Origin: Vulgatibacter incomptus_A
GTDB lineage: Bacteria; Myxococcota; Myxococcia; Myxococcales; Vulgatibacteraceae
Length of the DNA stretch: 64,000 bases
Direction: 5' to 3'
NCBI GenBank assembly: GCA_040391605.1
Contig: JBEBXK010000011.1
Location: 41,958 to 105,957, forward strand
Position 1 is the stretch's first letter, and each line of letters opens with the position of its first letter. The notes beneath the pieces were generated by a model that saw only the letters and a program-made list of their open reading frames with translations, searched no databases and was not told the DNA's origin. Below are positions 1 through 7,932 of the stretch, in pieces. The translations under genes were made by a program, and so were the position numbers.

Positions 1-138
1 GAGCGGCGCACCCTCGCCCGCCGCATGGGCCTCCCTGGCGGCGTCGCCGGCGAGGCGCTGATGGATGCCGTAGGGCGAAGTTCCCGATCGATCCGTCGTA
101 GCTTCCACCGCATCCTCACGCGGGAAGCCGCTTCGTAG
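1..138 (+). CDS. C-terminal end of a protein cut by the window edge, possibly glutamine synthetase adenylyltransferase
   Basis: An open frame runs from base 1 to a TAG at 136-138 and encodes 45 residues, the end of a protein that begins outside the window. The tail is basic and helical (LARRMGL, then GRSSRSIRRSFHRIL). GlnE adenylyltransferases often end in a comparable segment, an L-A-R-R-x-G-L helix followed by a helix rich in Arg and Phe. The resemblance is weak and no catalytic motif lies inside the window, so the GlnE assignment is a guess. That the frame is coding is supported mainly by its strong G/C preference at third codon positions. Confidence 0.4.
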   Translation, partial: ERRTLARRMGLPGGVAGEALMDAVGRSSRSIRRSFHRILTREAAS

Positions 139-293
139 TTCCTCCCGCCGCGGGGCCCCCTGGGCGATGGCGCGCCTCCCGCCGCGATTCGTCGTATCCT
201 CCCAGTGAACAAAGCCGAGGGAGCAGGAGTCTACCGGCGAATGGACCCGCCTGGCGCGCCAGCGCCACGAGCCGAACGCGAAGAGGATCCGAG

Positions 294-992
294 TTGAAGC
301 CTCACTTCCTTGCAGCCGCACTCACCGCGACGATCCTCCTGCCGGAGGCCTCCCTGGCGCAGTACCCCCCGCCTCCGGCGCCACCGCCGGCCCCTCGCTC
401 CGCTCCGGCGCCGGCCCCCGCACGTCAGCGGGCTTCCCCTGAGCGGCGGATCCCGGATCCCCCCACCTACCCCCGCTATATCCCCCCGGCGCCCGAGGCC
501 TCTCCCAGGCCGCCAGTGGGCCGCCGCATGCTGATGCACGCCGCCGACAGCTCCGGCCTCCTCCTCTCCATGGGCGTCCAACGCGACCTGAGCGCAGGCG
601 CCGAACTCCACCTGCGCCTCACGCGCAACTTGGGCCTCGGCTTCGGCGCCCAGGCGGGGCTCGCCTTCGGCGAGGAGGTGATCTGCCCCACCTACGGCGG
701 CACCGGCCGCTTCTACGTAGGCAGGGAGCAGCGCTTCATCGGCGAGCTGGGCTACGCCAGGAACCGCATCGACCCCTACCTCGGCATCGGCCCCAACTCC
801 AACGCGAGCTGCGCCGGCGGCGAGGTGAACCACGGCCCGGAGGCGTCCATCGGCTACCAGGCCCTATCGCGCTCCGGCTTCGTCTTCGAGGCGCTGGGGG
901 GCCTGGCCTTCATCACCAACGACGCCCTGGCCCGCCGTCACAGCGCGGTGGCGCCGATCTTCCAGCTCAAGGTCGGCTACCTCTTTCACTGA
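294..992 (+). CDS. Secreted Pro-rich protein with predicted outer-membrane beta-barrel domain
   Basis: The protein has 232 residues. It starts at TTG 294, with AGAGG about 8 bases upstream. Residues 1-22 look like a signal peptide (a Lys, a hydrophobic stretch, then ASLAQ). Residues 23-75 are a Pro/Ala-rich low-complexity linker. From about residue 85 to the end the chain alternates polar and hydrophobic residues with many Gly (LRLTRNLGLGFGAQAGLAF; FQLKVGYLFH) and ends in an aromatic plus His, as in small outer-membrane beta-barrels. Two Cys lie in the barrel region. The likely location is the outer membrane, with the Pro-rich stretch in the periplasm. I recognise no specific family and infer no function beyond surface structure. 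It stands alone, with about 155 bases before it and 215 after. Confidence 0.65.
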   Translation: MKPHFLAAALTATILLPEASLAQYPPPPAPPPAPRSAPAPAPARQRASPERRIPDPPTYPRYIPPAPEASPRPPVGRRMLMHAADSSGLLLSMGVQRDLSAGAELHLRLTRNLGLGFGAQAGLAFGEEVICPTYGGTGRFYVGREQRFIGELGYARNRIDPYLGIGPNSNASCAGGEVNHGPEASIGYQALSRSGFVFEALGGLAFITNDALARRHSAVAPIFQLKVGYLFH

Positions 993-1207
993 GAGCCTCT
1001 AGGAGTATCCACAAACCATGTACGCCGGAGGCGTGCGATCGCTGGAAAGGGCCGTCGCACGCAGCGGCGCGAGGACGAAACGCCCCGTGCCGAACGGGGG
1101 ATCGGTCCGCCTCCACGCACCCCGAGCCGCCCACAACCCAATGGAATAATTACTGAAAAACCAAGAGCCCTCGACTCCGGGCCGCCGCGGGTATAGGGAT
1201 CGGGGCA

Positions 1208-2626
1208 TTGTCTGCCCTTGAACGATTCCAGCGGGTGCGCCCGCTCGAGGAGCTGGAGGTCTCCCTGGTCCGCGGCAGCCTCGCGGCCCCGGGCGCCCTG
1301 CCTCCGGAGGCCGAGGCGGCCCTGCGCTGGGCGATCTCCATCGCCAGACTCGGCGATCTGGACTCCCGCGGCCTCCACTTCGCCCTGGAGGGAGACGTCG
1401 CCGCCTTCCGGAACGAGCTGGTGGCGCGCCTGACGCCTGCGCTGGATCACCCCCACCCTGAGCTGGACGCAGTCGCCTCCCTGGCCCCTTCGCTCGCGAC
1501 GAAGAGCCTGCAGCTCCGCGAGGCGATCCTCAGCCGCTACGCCGGCCTCGATCCCGCGGATCTCGACCGGGAGATCCGGGAGAAGAAGCTGGTCCTCGCG
1601 CTGGGAGGCGGCGGCGGCACGAGCTACGTCTTTCTCGGGGTCTTCGCCCTCCTCGAAGAGCTGGGCCTGGCGCCGGATCTCATCGCCGCCACCAGCATGG
1701 GCGCGATCATGGGCCTCTTCCGCGCCAGGACCCGCAGCTACGATCCCGGTGAGATCCTGGGCGCCCTCCGCTCCATGAGCTGGAGCCGCCTCTTCCGGAT
1801 CCTCGCCACCGAGAACCGCTACGGCCTCCCCGCCGCCCTGCGACTCTACCTGCGCGGCAGCCTCTCCCGGCACGTACAGCATGAGGACGGCACCACCTTC
1901 ACGCTCCGGGATCTCCCGATCCCCATGCTCGTCACCGTCTCGGGGATCCGCCGGGGCACCCTCCCCCACCCCCTGGCCTTCTACGAGCAGCTGATCGAGC
2001 CGGCCAAGCTCGCCCTGCGGCCCTGGCTGCTGCGCTCCAAGCTCGAGCAGATCGCCACCGTCAGCTCCGAGCTGGCAAGCCCCAGGATCCTCGACGGCAT
2101 CCACCTCGGCCTCGACGATTGGACCCGGGACTTCGACGTGGTCGACGCCGTGGGCTTCTCCTGCGCTGTCCCAGGGCTGATCCACTACGACGTGCTGCGG
2201 CCCGATCCCCGGATGCACGATCTGCTCGGCACCCTCTTCGACCAGCGGGAGCTCTTTCGTCTGGTGGATGGTGGGCTCACCCAGAACGTCCCCGCCCAGG
2301 CCGCGTGGACCGCGGTGCAGGACGGGAGGCTGGGGAGCCGCAACGCGCTGATCCTCGCCCTCGATGGCTTCGCGCCCAGGCTCTCGACGGCGCTCTGGCT
2401 CCCCCTCCAGCGGATCGCCGCGGAGAACGTCAAGGCCGCCACCCGCTACGCGCACGTGGTCAAGGCCTTCCCCCGCACCCCCTCGCCCACCGATCTCATC
2501 CCCTCGATCCAGGGGGTGGTGCGAGCCATTCAGCGCGGACGCGACGCCCTCGAAGGCGACGCGCCGCTGATCGCCCGGCTGCTCCAACCGCTCCCGCCCC
2601 TCGACGCCATCGCCCAAGCCGCATGA
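1208..2626 (+). CDS. Patatin-like phospholipase family protein
   Basis: This 472-residue protein belongs to the patatin-like serine hydrolases, which cleave acyl groups from lipids with a Ser-Asp dyad. The glycine-rich oxyanion loop is at residues 133-137 (GGGGG), followed by TSYVFLG. The nucleophile elbow is at about 161-165 (ATSMG), with Ser163 as nucleophile; the first Gly of the usual GxSxG is Ala here. The catalytic Asp is in DGG at about 354-356. Residues 1-125 form an alpha-helical extension with no family match I can name. No signal peptide is visible, so it is probably cytoplasmic or peripheral to the membrane. The TTG start has only a weak purine stretch upstream and is uncertain. 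The stop overlaps an ATG of the next frame, but the real downstream gene starts later. Confidence 0.85.
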   Translation: MSALERFQRVRPLEELEVSLVRGSLAAPGALPPEAEAALRWAISIARLGDLDSRGLHFALEGDVAAFRNELVARLTPALDHPHPELDAVASLAPSLATKSLQLREAILSRYAGLDPADLDREIREKKLVLALGGGGGTSYVFLGVFALLEELGLAPDLIAATSMGAIMGLFRARTRSYDPGEILGALRSMSWSRLFRILATENRYGLPAALRLYLRGSLSRHVQHEDGTTFTLRDLPIPMLVTVSGIRRGTLPHPLAFYEQLIEPAKLALRPWLLRSKLEQIATVSSELASPRILDGIHLGLDDWTRDFDVVDAVGFSCAVPGLIHYDVLRPDPRMHDLLGTLFDQRELFRLVDGGLTQNVPAQAAWTAVQDGRLGSRNALILALDGFAPRLSTALWLPLQRIAAENVKAATRYAHVVKAFPRTPSPTDLIPSIQGVVRAIQRGRDALEGDAPLIARLLQPLPPLDAIAQAA

Positions 2627-2724
2627 GAAAATCTGGCGCCGCTGGCGCCATGATGAGACAAGGACAAATCACCGCCTTTCTTTCGGTGACAACTGCAATG
2701 AGTGTCGCTAAGGTGCGCTGCGAA

Positions 2725-3354
2725 ATGGTCATTCACCTCGTACGAATCGACGTTCCGCCGGCCCAGGCCGAAGAATTTTCGCGCTGGCAGGCCTCACACG
2801 TCGTGGAAGCCGTGGCTGCCATGGGGCGCAGCGCCATCGCTGCACGCGCCCGTGTGCAGGGCGATGACGGATCCGCCCGTTTTCACTGGTTCTTCGAGCT
2901 GCCCAGCCTCTCCGCTCTCGAGTCCTATCTGATCTCGCGAGAGCGCGACGACCTCGCCCAGGCGTTGCCGGCGGCGTTCCCGGAGGCCAAGACCCACCTG
3001 GAGTTCGGCGAGCTCGAGGGTAGCGTCCGCAGGGGTGTGCGCTTCGGCGAGGAGCCGGCAGCGGCCTTCGTGGTCGAGGTCGCCATCCCGTTGGCCGACG
3101 CCCCCGCGTGGGCTCAATGGTACGACGCCGAGCACGTCCCCGCCGTGCTCTCCTCCGGCGCTTTCGTCCGGGCGCGGCGCTTCGAGATCCACAGCGACGA
3201 CGAGTCCATGGTCCATCAGATGGTGGTCTACGACGCCGTCGATCTGCCGGCGATCGAGGTCTACCGCAGCGAGAAGGGCGGCAAGCTCGGCGAGGAGCAT
3301 GCGTCCCGCTTCCCGTCGGCAAAGGTGAGCCGCTCGGTCTGGGAATGGCTGTAG
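2725..3354 (+). CDS. Dimeric alpha-beta-barrel (EthD/DUF4286-like) protein
   Basis: A 209-residue protein made of two ferredoxin-like alpha-beta halves. The first half begins with a beta strand and a helix (EEFSRWQASHV) and ends near WFFELPSL. The second repeats the theme from about residue 112, with WYDAEHVPAVL then ARRFEI. That W-Y-x-x-E-H-x-P pattern is typical of EthD-type dimeric barrel proteins and DUF4286. Such proteins bind small molecules or act in ring-metabolising pathways, but nothing here fixes a substrate. No signal peptide is present. An alternative in-frame ATG at 2698 would add 9 residues and has GGTGA upstream, so the start is not settled. The patatin gene lies upstream and a Fic-like gene downstream on the same strand, with gaps that suggest separate transcripts. 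Confidence 0.7.
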   Translation: MVIHLVRIDVPPAQAEEFSRWQASHVVEAVAAMGRSAIAARARVQGDDGSARFHWFFELPSLSALESYLISRERDDLAQALPAAFPEAKTHLEFGELEGSVRRGVRFGEEPAAAFVVEVAIPLADAPAWAQWYDAEHVPAVLSSGAFVRARRFEIHSDDESMVHQMVVYDAVDLPAIEVYRSEKGGKLGEEHASRFPSAKVSRSVWEWL

Positions 3355-3496
3355 ACGACAAGCCGCTCCCCCTGCATTCCGGCTCCGAGGCGTGATCGGA
3401 CGCATCGACCGGAGGCTCGCCTGCCCGGCCGCAGCGGGGGCGCAAGCTCCTAAGCCGCCTTGACAACTAGACATTTTGGGCAGTAGCCTTCGGAGG

Positions 3497-4285
3497 ATGA
3501 GCACGCGATTCTTCGCTCTGGACGCCCGAAACGCCGAGTTCAGGGAGCTGCTGGACTCGGCGCCGGAGATCGCAGAGCCCTACCACCGCCTCTACGAGAT
3601 GTCCTGGCTCCACCACGAGAGCGCGCTGGACGGGCTGGTCCTCACGGAGACGGAGCTCGTTCAGGCTCTCGATCACCACGTGGTCGGCGACGCCTCGTTG
3701 ATGAGCGTGATCAACGGCATCCGCAACCACCGCCAGGCCCTCCTGCGAGTGGACGAGGAGGCCCGGAGCCCCAGGCGGCGGGTCAGCCTATCCTTCCTCA
3801 CGGAGCTCTACGAGATCCTCATCCGGGGCGAGGTCCTGCGCAAGCCGGGGATCCTCCGGGCGGAGATGCCGCTCCATCGCACCTACACCCATGAGATCGC
3901 CCAGCCGGACGCAATCGGGGCCGGCCTCGAGAAGCTGATCCAGACCCTGGTCTCGGTGGAGTTCAAGGAGTTCCATCCGATCAAGCAGGCGTCCCAGGCC
4001 CATTGGCTCTTCATGCAGGTCTTCCCCTTCGCCAATCACAACGGCAAGCTCGGTCGCCTGCTCCAGACCCTCTACCTGCGCCGCGCCGGCTTCCCCCCCG
4101 CCATCATCCACGCGGTGGATCGACAGCGCTACCACGAGGCCCTCCGCCTCCCCTCCTCCGCGCTGCGCAACCTCCTCCTCGACGCGCTGGGGAACTCGTT
4201 GGAGAACTCCTTTCGCCACGTCGAGGAGCTTCGAGCCGGAGGCGAGCCCGCCAAGAGGAGCCCTCTCGCTCGAAGCGTGAGCTGA
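3497..4285 (+). CDS. Fic-fold protein with a degenerate catalytic loop
   Basis: The 262-residue protein has the all-helical Fic fold. Fic enzymes transfer AMP or other groups using the loop HPFx(D/E)GN(G/K)RxxR. The matching loop (residues 176-187, coded by 4022-4057) reads FPFANHNGKLGR: the catalytic His is Phe, D/E is Asn, the next Gly is His and the first Arg is Lys. The scaffold residues Pro, Phe, Asn, Gly and the last Arg are kept. Near residue 42 the segment HESALDG resembles the (S/T)xxxE(G/N) inhibitory helix, with Asp for Glu. It may be an inactive or repurposed Fic protein, or may use another chemistry. ATG 3497 has CGGAGG directly before it; TTG 3476 in frame is an alternative. No toxin partner gene lies beside it. 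Confidence 0.8.
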   Translation: MSTRFFALDARNAEFRELLDSAPEIAEPYHRLYEMSWLHHESALDGLVLTETELVQALDHHVVGDASLMSVINGIRNHRQALLRVDEEARSPRRRVSLSFLTELYEILIRGEVLRKPGILRAEMPLHRTYTHEIAQPDAIGAGLEKLIQTLVSVEFKEFHPIKQASQAHWLFMQVFPFANHNGKLGRLLQTLYLRRAGFPPAIIHAVDRQRYHEALRLPSSALRNLLLDALGNSLENSFRHVEELRAGGEPAKRSPLARSVS

Positions 4286-4501
4286 TCGGACGCTCCTCCC
4301 ATCCCCGATTGGCAATCTCGTCCCGCCTCGGCTATAAGCCGCGCCCTCTCGTAGCGACCTTGCGGGCGACGGCTCTCTTTGGCCAAAGCGCCTCGTGCAG
4401 CAGGCCGTCGGGGGCGCCCCGCCGGGGCCGCCGATGTGTAGGTTCGAAAGTGGGAGTGGCGTCGCGCCCTCCGTTTGACCGGGGGGATGAGGCTCAATAG
4501 G

Positions 4502-5674
4502 ATGGCGAACCCTTCATCATCAAGAGGAGTGACGCTCACTGGAGTGCGTTCCCAAGCCCGGTCGGCGATCCGCCGGAGCCCCGGCAGCAAGATGGCGCTG
4601 ACCCCGGATCCTTTCCGCGGCGAGGTCTCCGAAGAGACCCTCTCCCAGCGGGCCCACCGGCTGGTGGCGCTGGCTCGCTCGCGCAAGCGGCCCCTGATCC
4701 TCACCCACGACAACCCCGATCCCGACGCGGTGGCGGCGGCCCTCGCCCTCGCCCAGATCTTCGAGGAGAAGGCCGGCCTCAAGAGCGTGATCGGCTACGG
4801 CGGCATCGTGGGCAGGGCCGAGAACCGCGCGCTCCTCAAGGTGCTGAAGATCCCGCTGGTCTCCATGTCTCGCCTCAACCTCGAGGACTTCGACCTGATC
4901 TGCCTGGTGGATACCCAGCCGCGGATGGGCAACCACTCGCTCCCCCGAGAGCTCGCCCCCGACGTGATCTTCGATCACCACCCCGAGCGGGAGGACAGCC
5001 GCAAGGCGATCATCGCCGAGGTGGGCGGCGTCTTCGGCGCCACCAGCACCATCGCCGCCGAATACTTGCGCGCCCTGCAGCTCGTCCCCAGCCGCGAGGT
5101 CGCCACCGCCCTCTTCTACGGGATCAAGGCCGACACCCGCGACCTGGGGCGGGAGACGGTGGACGTGGACGTCGACGCCTACCTCTGGCTCTTCCCCATG
5201 GTGGACAAGGACGCGCTGATCCAGATCGAGCACCCCAAGCTCCCGGCCGCCTACTTCCGCCTCTACCACACGGCCATCGAGAAGGGCCGCGTCCAGGGCA
5301 ACGCCGTGATCGCCGATCTGGGTGAGATCTACACCCCCGACATGGTGGCGGAGGTCGCCGAGCGGCACCTCTTCCTCGAGGGGATCAAGTGGTCCCTCGC
5401 CTTTGCCGTCTACGAGGACAGCCTCTTCCTCTCGTTGCGCACCAACGACAAGCGGATGAACGCCGGCAAGCTGATCCGCGAGGTAGTCGAAGAGCGCGGC
5501 GGCAGCGCAGGCGGCCACGGCCAGATGGCCGGCGCCAGGATCCCGGTGGAGGAGCTCGGCAAGGCCCAGCTCGAGGCCTTCAAGAAGGAGCTGGTCCACG
5601 GCTTCTGCCTGGAGTGGGGTGTCGAGGGAAAGCCCAGCGTCCCCCTCCTCGCCTACGATCCCCGCGCCGACTGA
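4502..5674 (+). CDS. DHH/DHHA1 phosphoesterase, NrnA-like (nanoRNase/pAp phosphatase family)
   Basis: The product belongs to the DHH superfamily, which hydrolyses short RNA oligonucleotides, pAp or cyclic dinucleotide products with two Mn ions. The DHH domain shows HDNPDPDA near residue 72, DTQPRMG, and the signature FDHHPE. The C-terminal DHHA1 domain carries the glycine-rich substrate motif GGSAGGHGQMAG near residue 340. The protein is soluble, with no membrane segment. The region between DHH and DHHA1 is ordinary in length for NrnA-type proteins. The start is ambiguous: ATGs at 4487, 4502 and 4592 and GTGs at 4529 and 4543 are all in frame, and homologues usually begin close to 4592. A cysteine desulfurase gene follows only 2 bases after the stop, which indicates cotranscription. 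Confidence 0.85.
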   Translation: MANPSSSRGVTLTGVRSQARSAIRRSPGSKMALTPDPFRGEVSEETLSQRAHRLVALARSRKRPLILTHDNPDPDAVAAALALAQIFEEKAGLKSVIGYGGIVGRAENRALLKVLKIPLVSMSRLNLEDFDLICLVDTQPRMGNHSLPRELAPDVIFDHHPEREDSRKAIIAEVGGVFGATSTIAAEYLRALQLVPSREVATALFYGIKADTRDLGRETVDVDVDAYLWLFPMVDKDALIQIEHPKLPAAYFRLYHTAIEKGRVQGNAVIADLGEIYTPDMVAEVAERHLFLEGIKWSLAFAVYEDSLFLSLRTNDKRMNAGKLIREVVEERGGSAGGHGQMAGARIPVEELGKAQLEAFKKELVHGFCLEWGVEGKPSVPLLAYDPRAD

Positions 5675-5676
5675 TC

Positions 5677-6807
5677 GTGACCCGCGCCTATCTCGACTGG
5701 GCGGCCTCCGCTCCCCTCCACCCCGCGGCCAGGCATGCTGTGGATCGCGTGTTGACTGTGGGTGCCGGGAATCCGTCATCGGTCCATCGGGAGGGACGGG
5801 CGGCCAAGGCGATCCTCGAGGAGGCCCGCGCCGCTGTCGCCCGCCTCGCCGGCGTGTCGCCCTCCGAGGTCCTCTTCACAAGCAGTGGAAGCGAGGCCAA
5901 CGCCGCGGCCATCCTTGGCGTCGCCCGCTCCCGGGCGGCGACGGCGAGGCGCCTGCTGGTTGGCGCCCTCGAGCACCCCTCCGTCCACCTGGCTGCCGAG
6001 TCTGCCAGGGCCTTCGGCGCCGAGCCGGCCACGCTTCCCGCCAGCCCCTCCGGCGTCATCGATTGCGAGGGGGTGTCTTTTGACGCCGACGTCTGCGCCG
6101 TGGCGATCCAGCTCGCCAACAATGAGACCGGCGCCCTCCAACCCGTCGCCGCCCTCGCCGCCGCTGCCAGAGAGGCCGGCGCCCACCTCCACTGTGACGC
6201 CGTCCAGGCCGCCGGCAAGGTCGATCTCCCCGACGTCGCCGCCCGATGTCACTCCCTCGCCATCTCCGCCCATAAGCTCGGGGGCTTGGCCGGCGCCGGC
6301 GCGCTGATCCTGCGAAGGGGCGTCGAGCTGCCGGCGCTGCTCCCCGGCCATCAGGAGCGGGGCAGGCGGGGAGGCAGCCACTCGTTGGCGGCCATCGCCG
6401 CCTTCGGAGCCGTCGCCGCCGTCGCCGTCGACGAGGCCGAGCAGCGACGCGCCCACCTGGCCGATCGCGGCCTGCGCCTCGAAGCCATCGTCCGGGAGGC
6501 CTCCTCCGAGGTGTGGATCCAGGCGGGCGAGGTGCCGCGGGTCGGGGGCATCGTCAGCGCCACCTTCCCCGGCGTGGACGGCGAGACCCTCCTGGTCGCC
6601 CTCGACCTCGCCGGCGTCGCCACAGCGCACGGCGCCGCCTGCTCCACCGGCGCCATGGAGCCCTCCCACGTCCTCCTCGCCATGGGGCTCTCCCCCGCCC
6701 TGGCTCGCTCCACCCTTCGCTTCAGCGTCGGCGTCGACACCACCGACGACGAGCTCGCCCTGCTGGCCGAGGTCCTCCCCAAGGCCGTCCGCGCCTCGCG
6801 GATCTAA
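5677..6807 (+). CDS. Cysteine desulfurase (class V aminotransferase, NifS/IscS-like)
   Basis: This PLP enzyme takes sulfur from L-cysteine as a persulfide for Fe-S clusters or thio-modified tRNA. The PLP lysine is Lys200 in SAHKLGG. His100 and Asn149 sit in EHPSV and NNETG, the usual cofactor contacts. The catalytic Cys322 is in AACSTGAMEPSHVL, the long-loop type of group I desulfurases. The length, 376 residues, is normal. The GTG start at 5677 directly follows the stop of the DHH gene, so the two are likely translated together. No iscU, iscA or thiI gene lies nearby, so the sulfur acceptor cannot be read from context. Its TAA overlaps the TAG of the convergent kinase gene, leaving no room for a separate terminator. 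Confidence 0.9.
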   Translation: MTRAYLDWAASAPLHPAARHAVDRVLTVGAGNPSSVHREGRAAKAILEEARAAVARLAGVSPSEVLFTSSGSEANAAAILGVARSRAATARRLLVGALEHPSVHLAAESARAFGAEPATLPASPSGVIDCEGVSFDADVCAVAIQLANNETGALQPVAALAAAAREAGAHLHCDAVQAAGKVDLPDVAARCHSLAISAHKLGGLAGAGALILRRGVELPALLPGHQERGRRGGSHSLAAIAAFGAVAAVAVDEAEQRRAHLADRGLRLEAIVREASSEVWIQAGEVPRVGGIVSATFPGVDGETLLVALDLAGVATAHGAACSTGAMEPSHVLLAMGLSPALARSTLRFSVGVDTTDDELALLAEVLPKAVRASRI

Positions 6808-7727
6808 GCGCCGAAGAGGCCACGGACGACTGCCGCGATCGCGAGAGGCGTGCCGATCGAGTCGTCGAAGAGGGGATGGAGCGCCATCACGAAGGCGCCC
6901 GCGTCGTGGAAGCGCTGGTCGGGATCGGGGTGGAGCGCCATTCGCAGCACGCTCTCCACCGCCTCGGGGATCTCCGGGCGCAGATCCGTGATCAGCGGCG
7001 GCTTCGCCCCCAGGATCTCCCGAGCGATCTCCTCGATGGTCTCGCCGTTGAAGGGCCGGCAGAGGGTGAGGAGCTCGTAGAGCATCACCGCCGCCGCCCA
7101 GACATCTGCCTGGGGGAGCACGTCCTCGCTGCGGATCAGCTCGGGCGAGGCGTAGTGGACCTTGCCCCAGATCCCCTTGCGCCGCGAGGGATCCACCGAG
7201 CGCACCTTGGCGATGCCGAAGTCCCCCAGCTTGATCTCGCCCGTCTTGGAGATGAAGAGGTTGGACGGTGAGACGTCGCAATGCACCACGTGCAGGCGCT
7301 CGCCTCCCTTCGACGTGGCCTTGTGCGCTGCGTCCAGCGCCTGCAGCAGCTCGTGGATCAGGAAGATCGCGAAGTCCACCGGGAGCAGGATCTGCCTCTC
7401 GCGGCAGCGCGCCAGGATCGCCCCCAGATCCCTGCCGTCGATGAACTCCATCGCCATGTAGTAGGTGCCGTCGACGCTCCCGGCGTCCAGCACCTCTACG
7501 ATGTTCGGATGGACGAGCAGCCGGGAGAGGTCGGTCTCCGCACAGAAGAGATCCACGTACTGCTGGTTCTTCACGAACTCGGGGAGCATCCGCTTCAGGG
7601 CCACCACCCTGCCCACACGGGGACCCGTGGTAACCACGGCGCGGAAGACCTCGGCCATGCCGCCGCGGCCGATGCGGCTTCGGATCTCGAAGTTTCCAAA
7701 GCGCTCGGGAGATTCGGTCGAAGACAC
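6804..7727 (-). CDS. Eukaryotic-like serine/threonine protein kinase, catalytic domain only
   Basis: The 307-residue protein is a complete Hanks-type kinase domain. It has the Gly-rich loop IGRGGMAEV (19-27), the ATP-binding Lys45 in ALKRM, and the catalytic loop HCDVSPSNL (149-157) with Asp151. The DFG is at 169-171 and an APE-equivalent (ASPEL) follows. The Arg before the catalytic Asp is Cys, making this a non-RD kinase, often independent of activation-loop phosphorylation. No transmembrane helix or sensor domain follows, so the kinase is probably cytoplasmic and driven by partners. GTG 7727 is chosen because GGAGG lies 5 bases upstream; an earlier GTG at 7781 is less likely. The cysteine-repeat lipoprotein gene upstream has the same direction, 205 bases away. 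Confidence 0.9.
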   Translation of the reverse strand: MSSTESPERFGNFEIRSRIGRGGMAEVFRAVVTTGPRVGRVVALKRMLPEFVKNQQYVDLFCAETDLSRLLVHPNIVEVLDAGSVDGTYYMAMEFIDGRDLGAILARCRERQILLPVDFAIFLIHELLQALDAAHKATSKGGERLHVVHCDVSPSNLFISKTGEIKLGDFGIAKVRSVDPSRRKGIWGKVHYASPELIRSEDVLPQADVWAAAVMLYELLTLCRPFNGETIEEIAREILGAKPPLITDLRPEIPEAVESVLRMALHPDPDQRFHDAGAFVMALHPLFDDSIGTPLAIAAVVRGLFGA

Positions 7728-7932
7728 GCAGCCTCCGGCTCCTCGCAGATCCGTCGCGAGGGAGACCCCATACCAGTGCACGGAGTTGCCCGAGAAGCCC
7801 GATGAAGCCGCTTCCCCCGCCCCGGAGAACCAAGTGTCCTGTGCTGGGAGGACTACCAGCGGGTGCGGTGTTGAGCAAGTTTCCGGACGTCAGAACACAA
7901 CGTCTCCGCGCTCGCCCTTCCGCCTCCGCTGG

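Noticed and set aside
986..2617. Long open frame opposite the patatin gene (and many similar long frames opposite other genes)
   Set aside because: High GC content makes the reverse frames open; codon use is wrong and no family motif is seen, while the plus-strand frame has the patatin motifs.
2119..2724. Upstream extension of the EthD-like gene through the patatin gene
   Set aside because: The extension overlaps the patatin coding sequence and reads as Arg/Pro-rich nonsense; the conserved domain starts at about 2725.
4286..4486. GC-rich inverted repeats such as GGGGCGCCCC near 4410
   Set aside because: Expected by chance at this GC content and without a T-run or a clear role.
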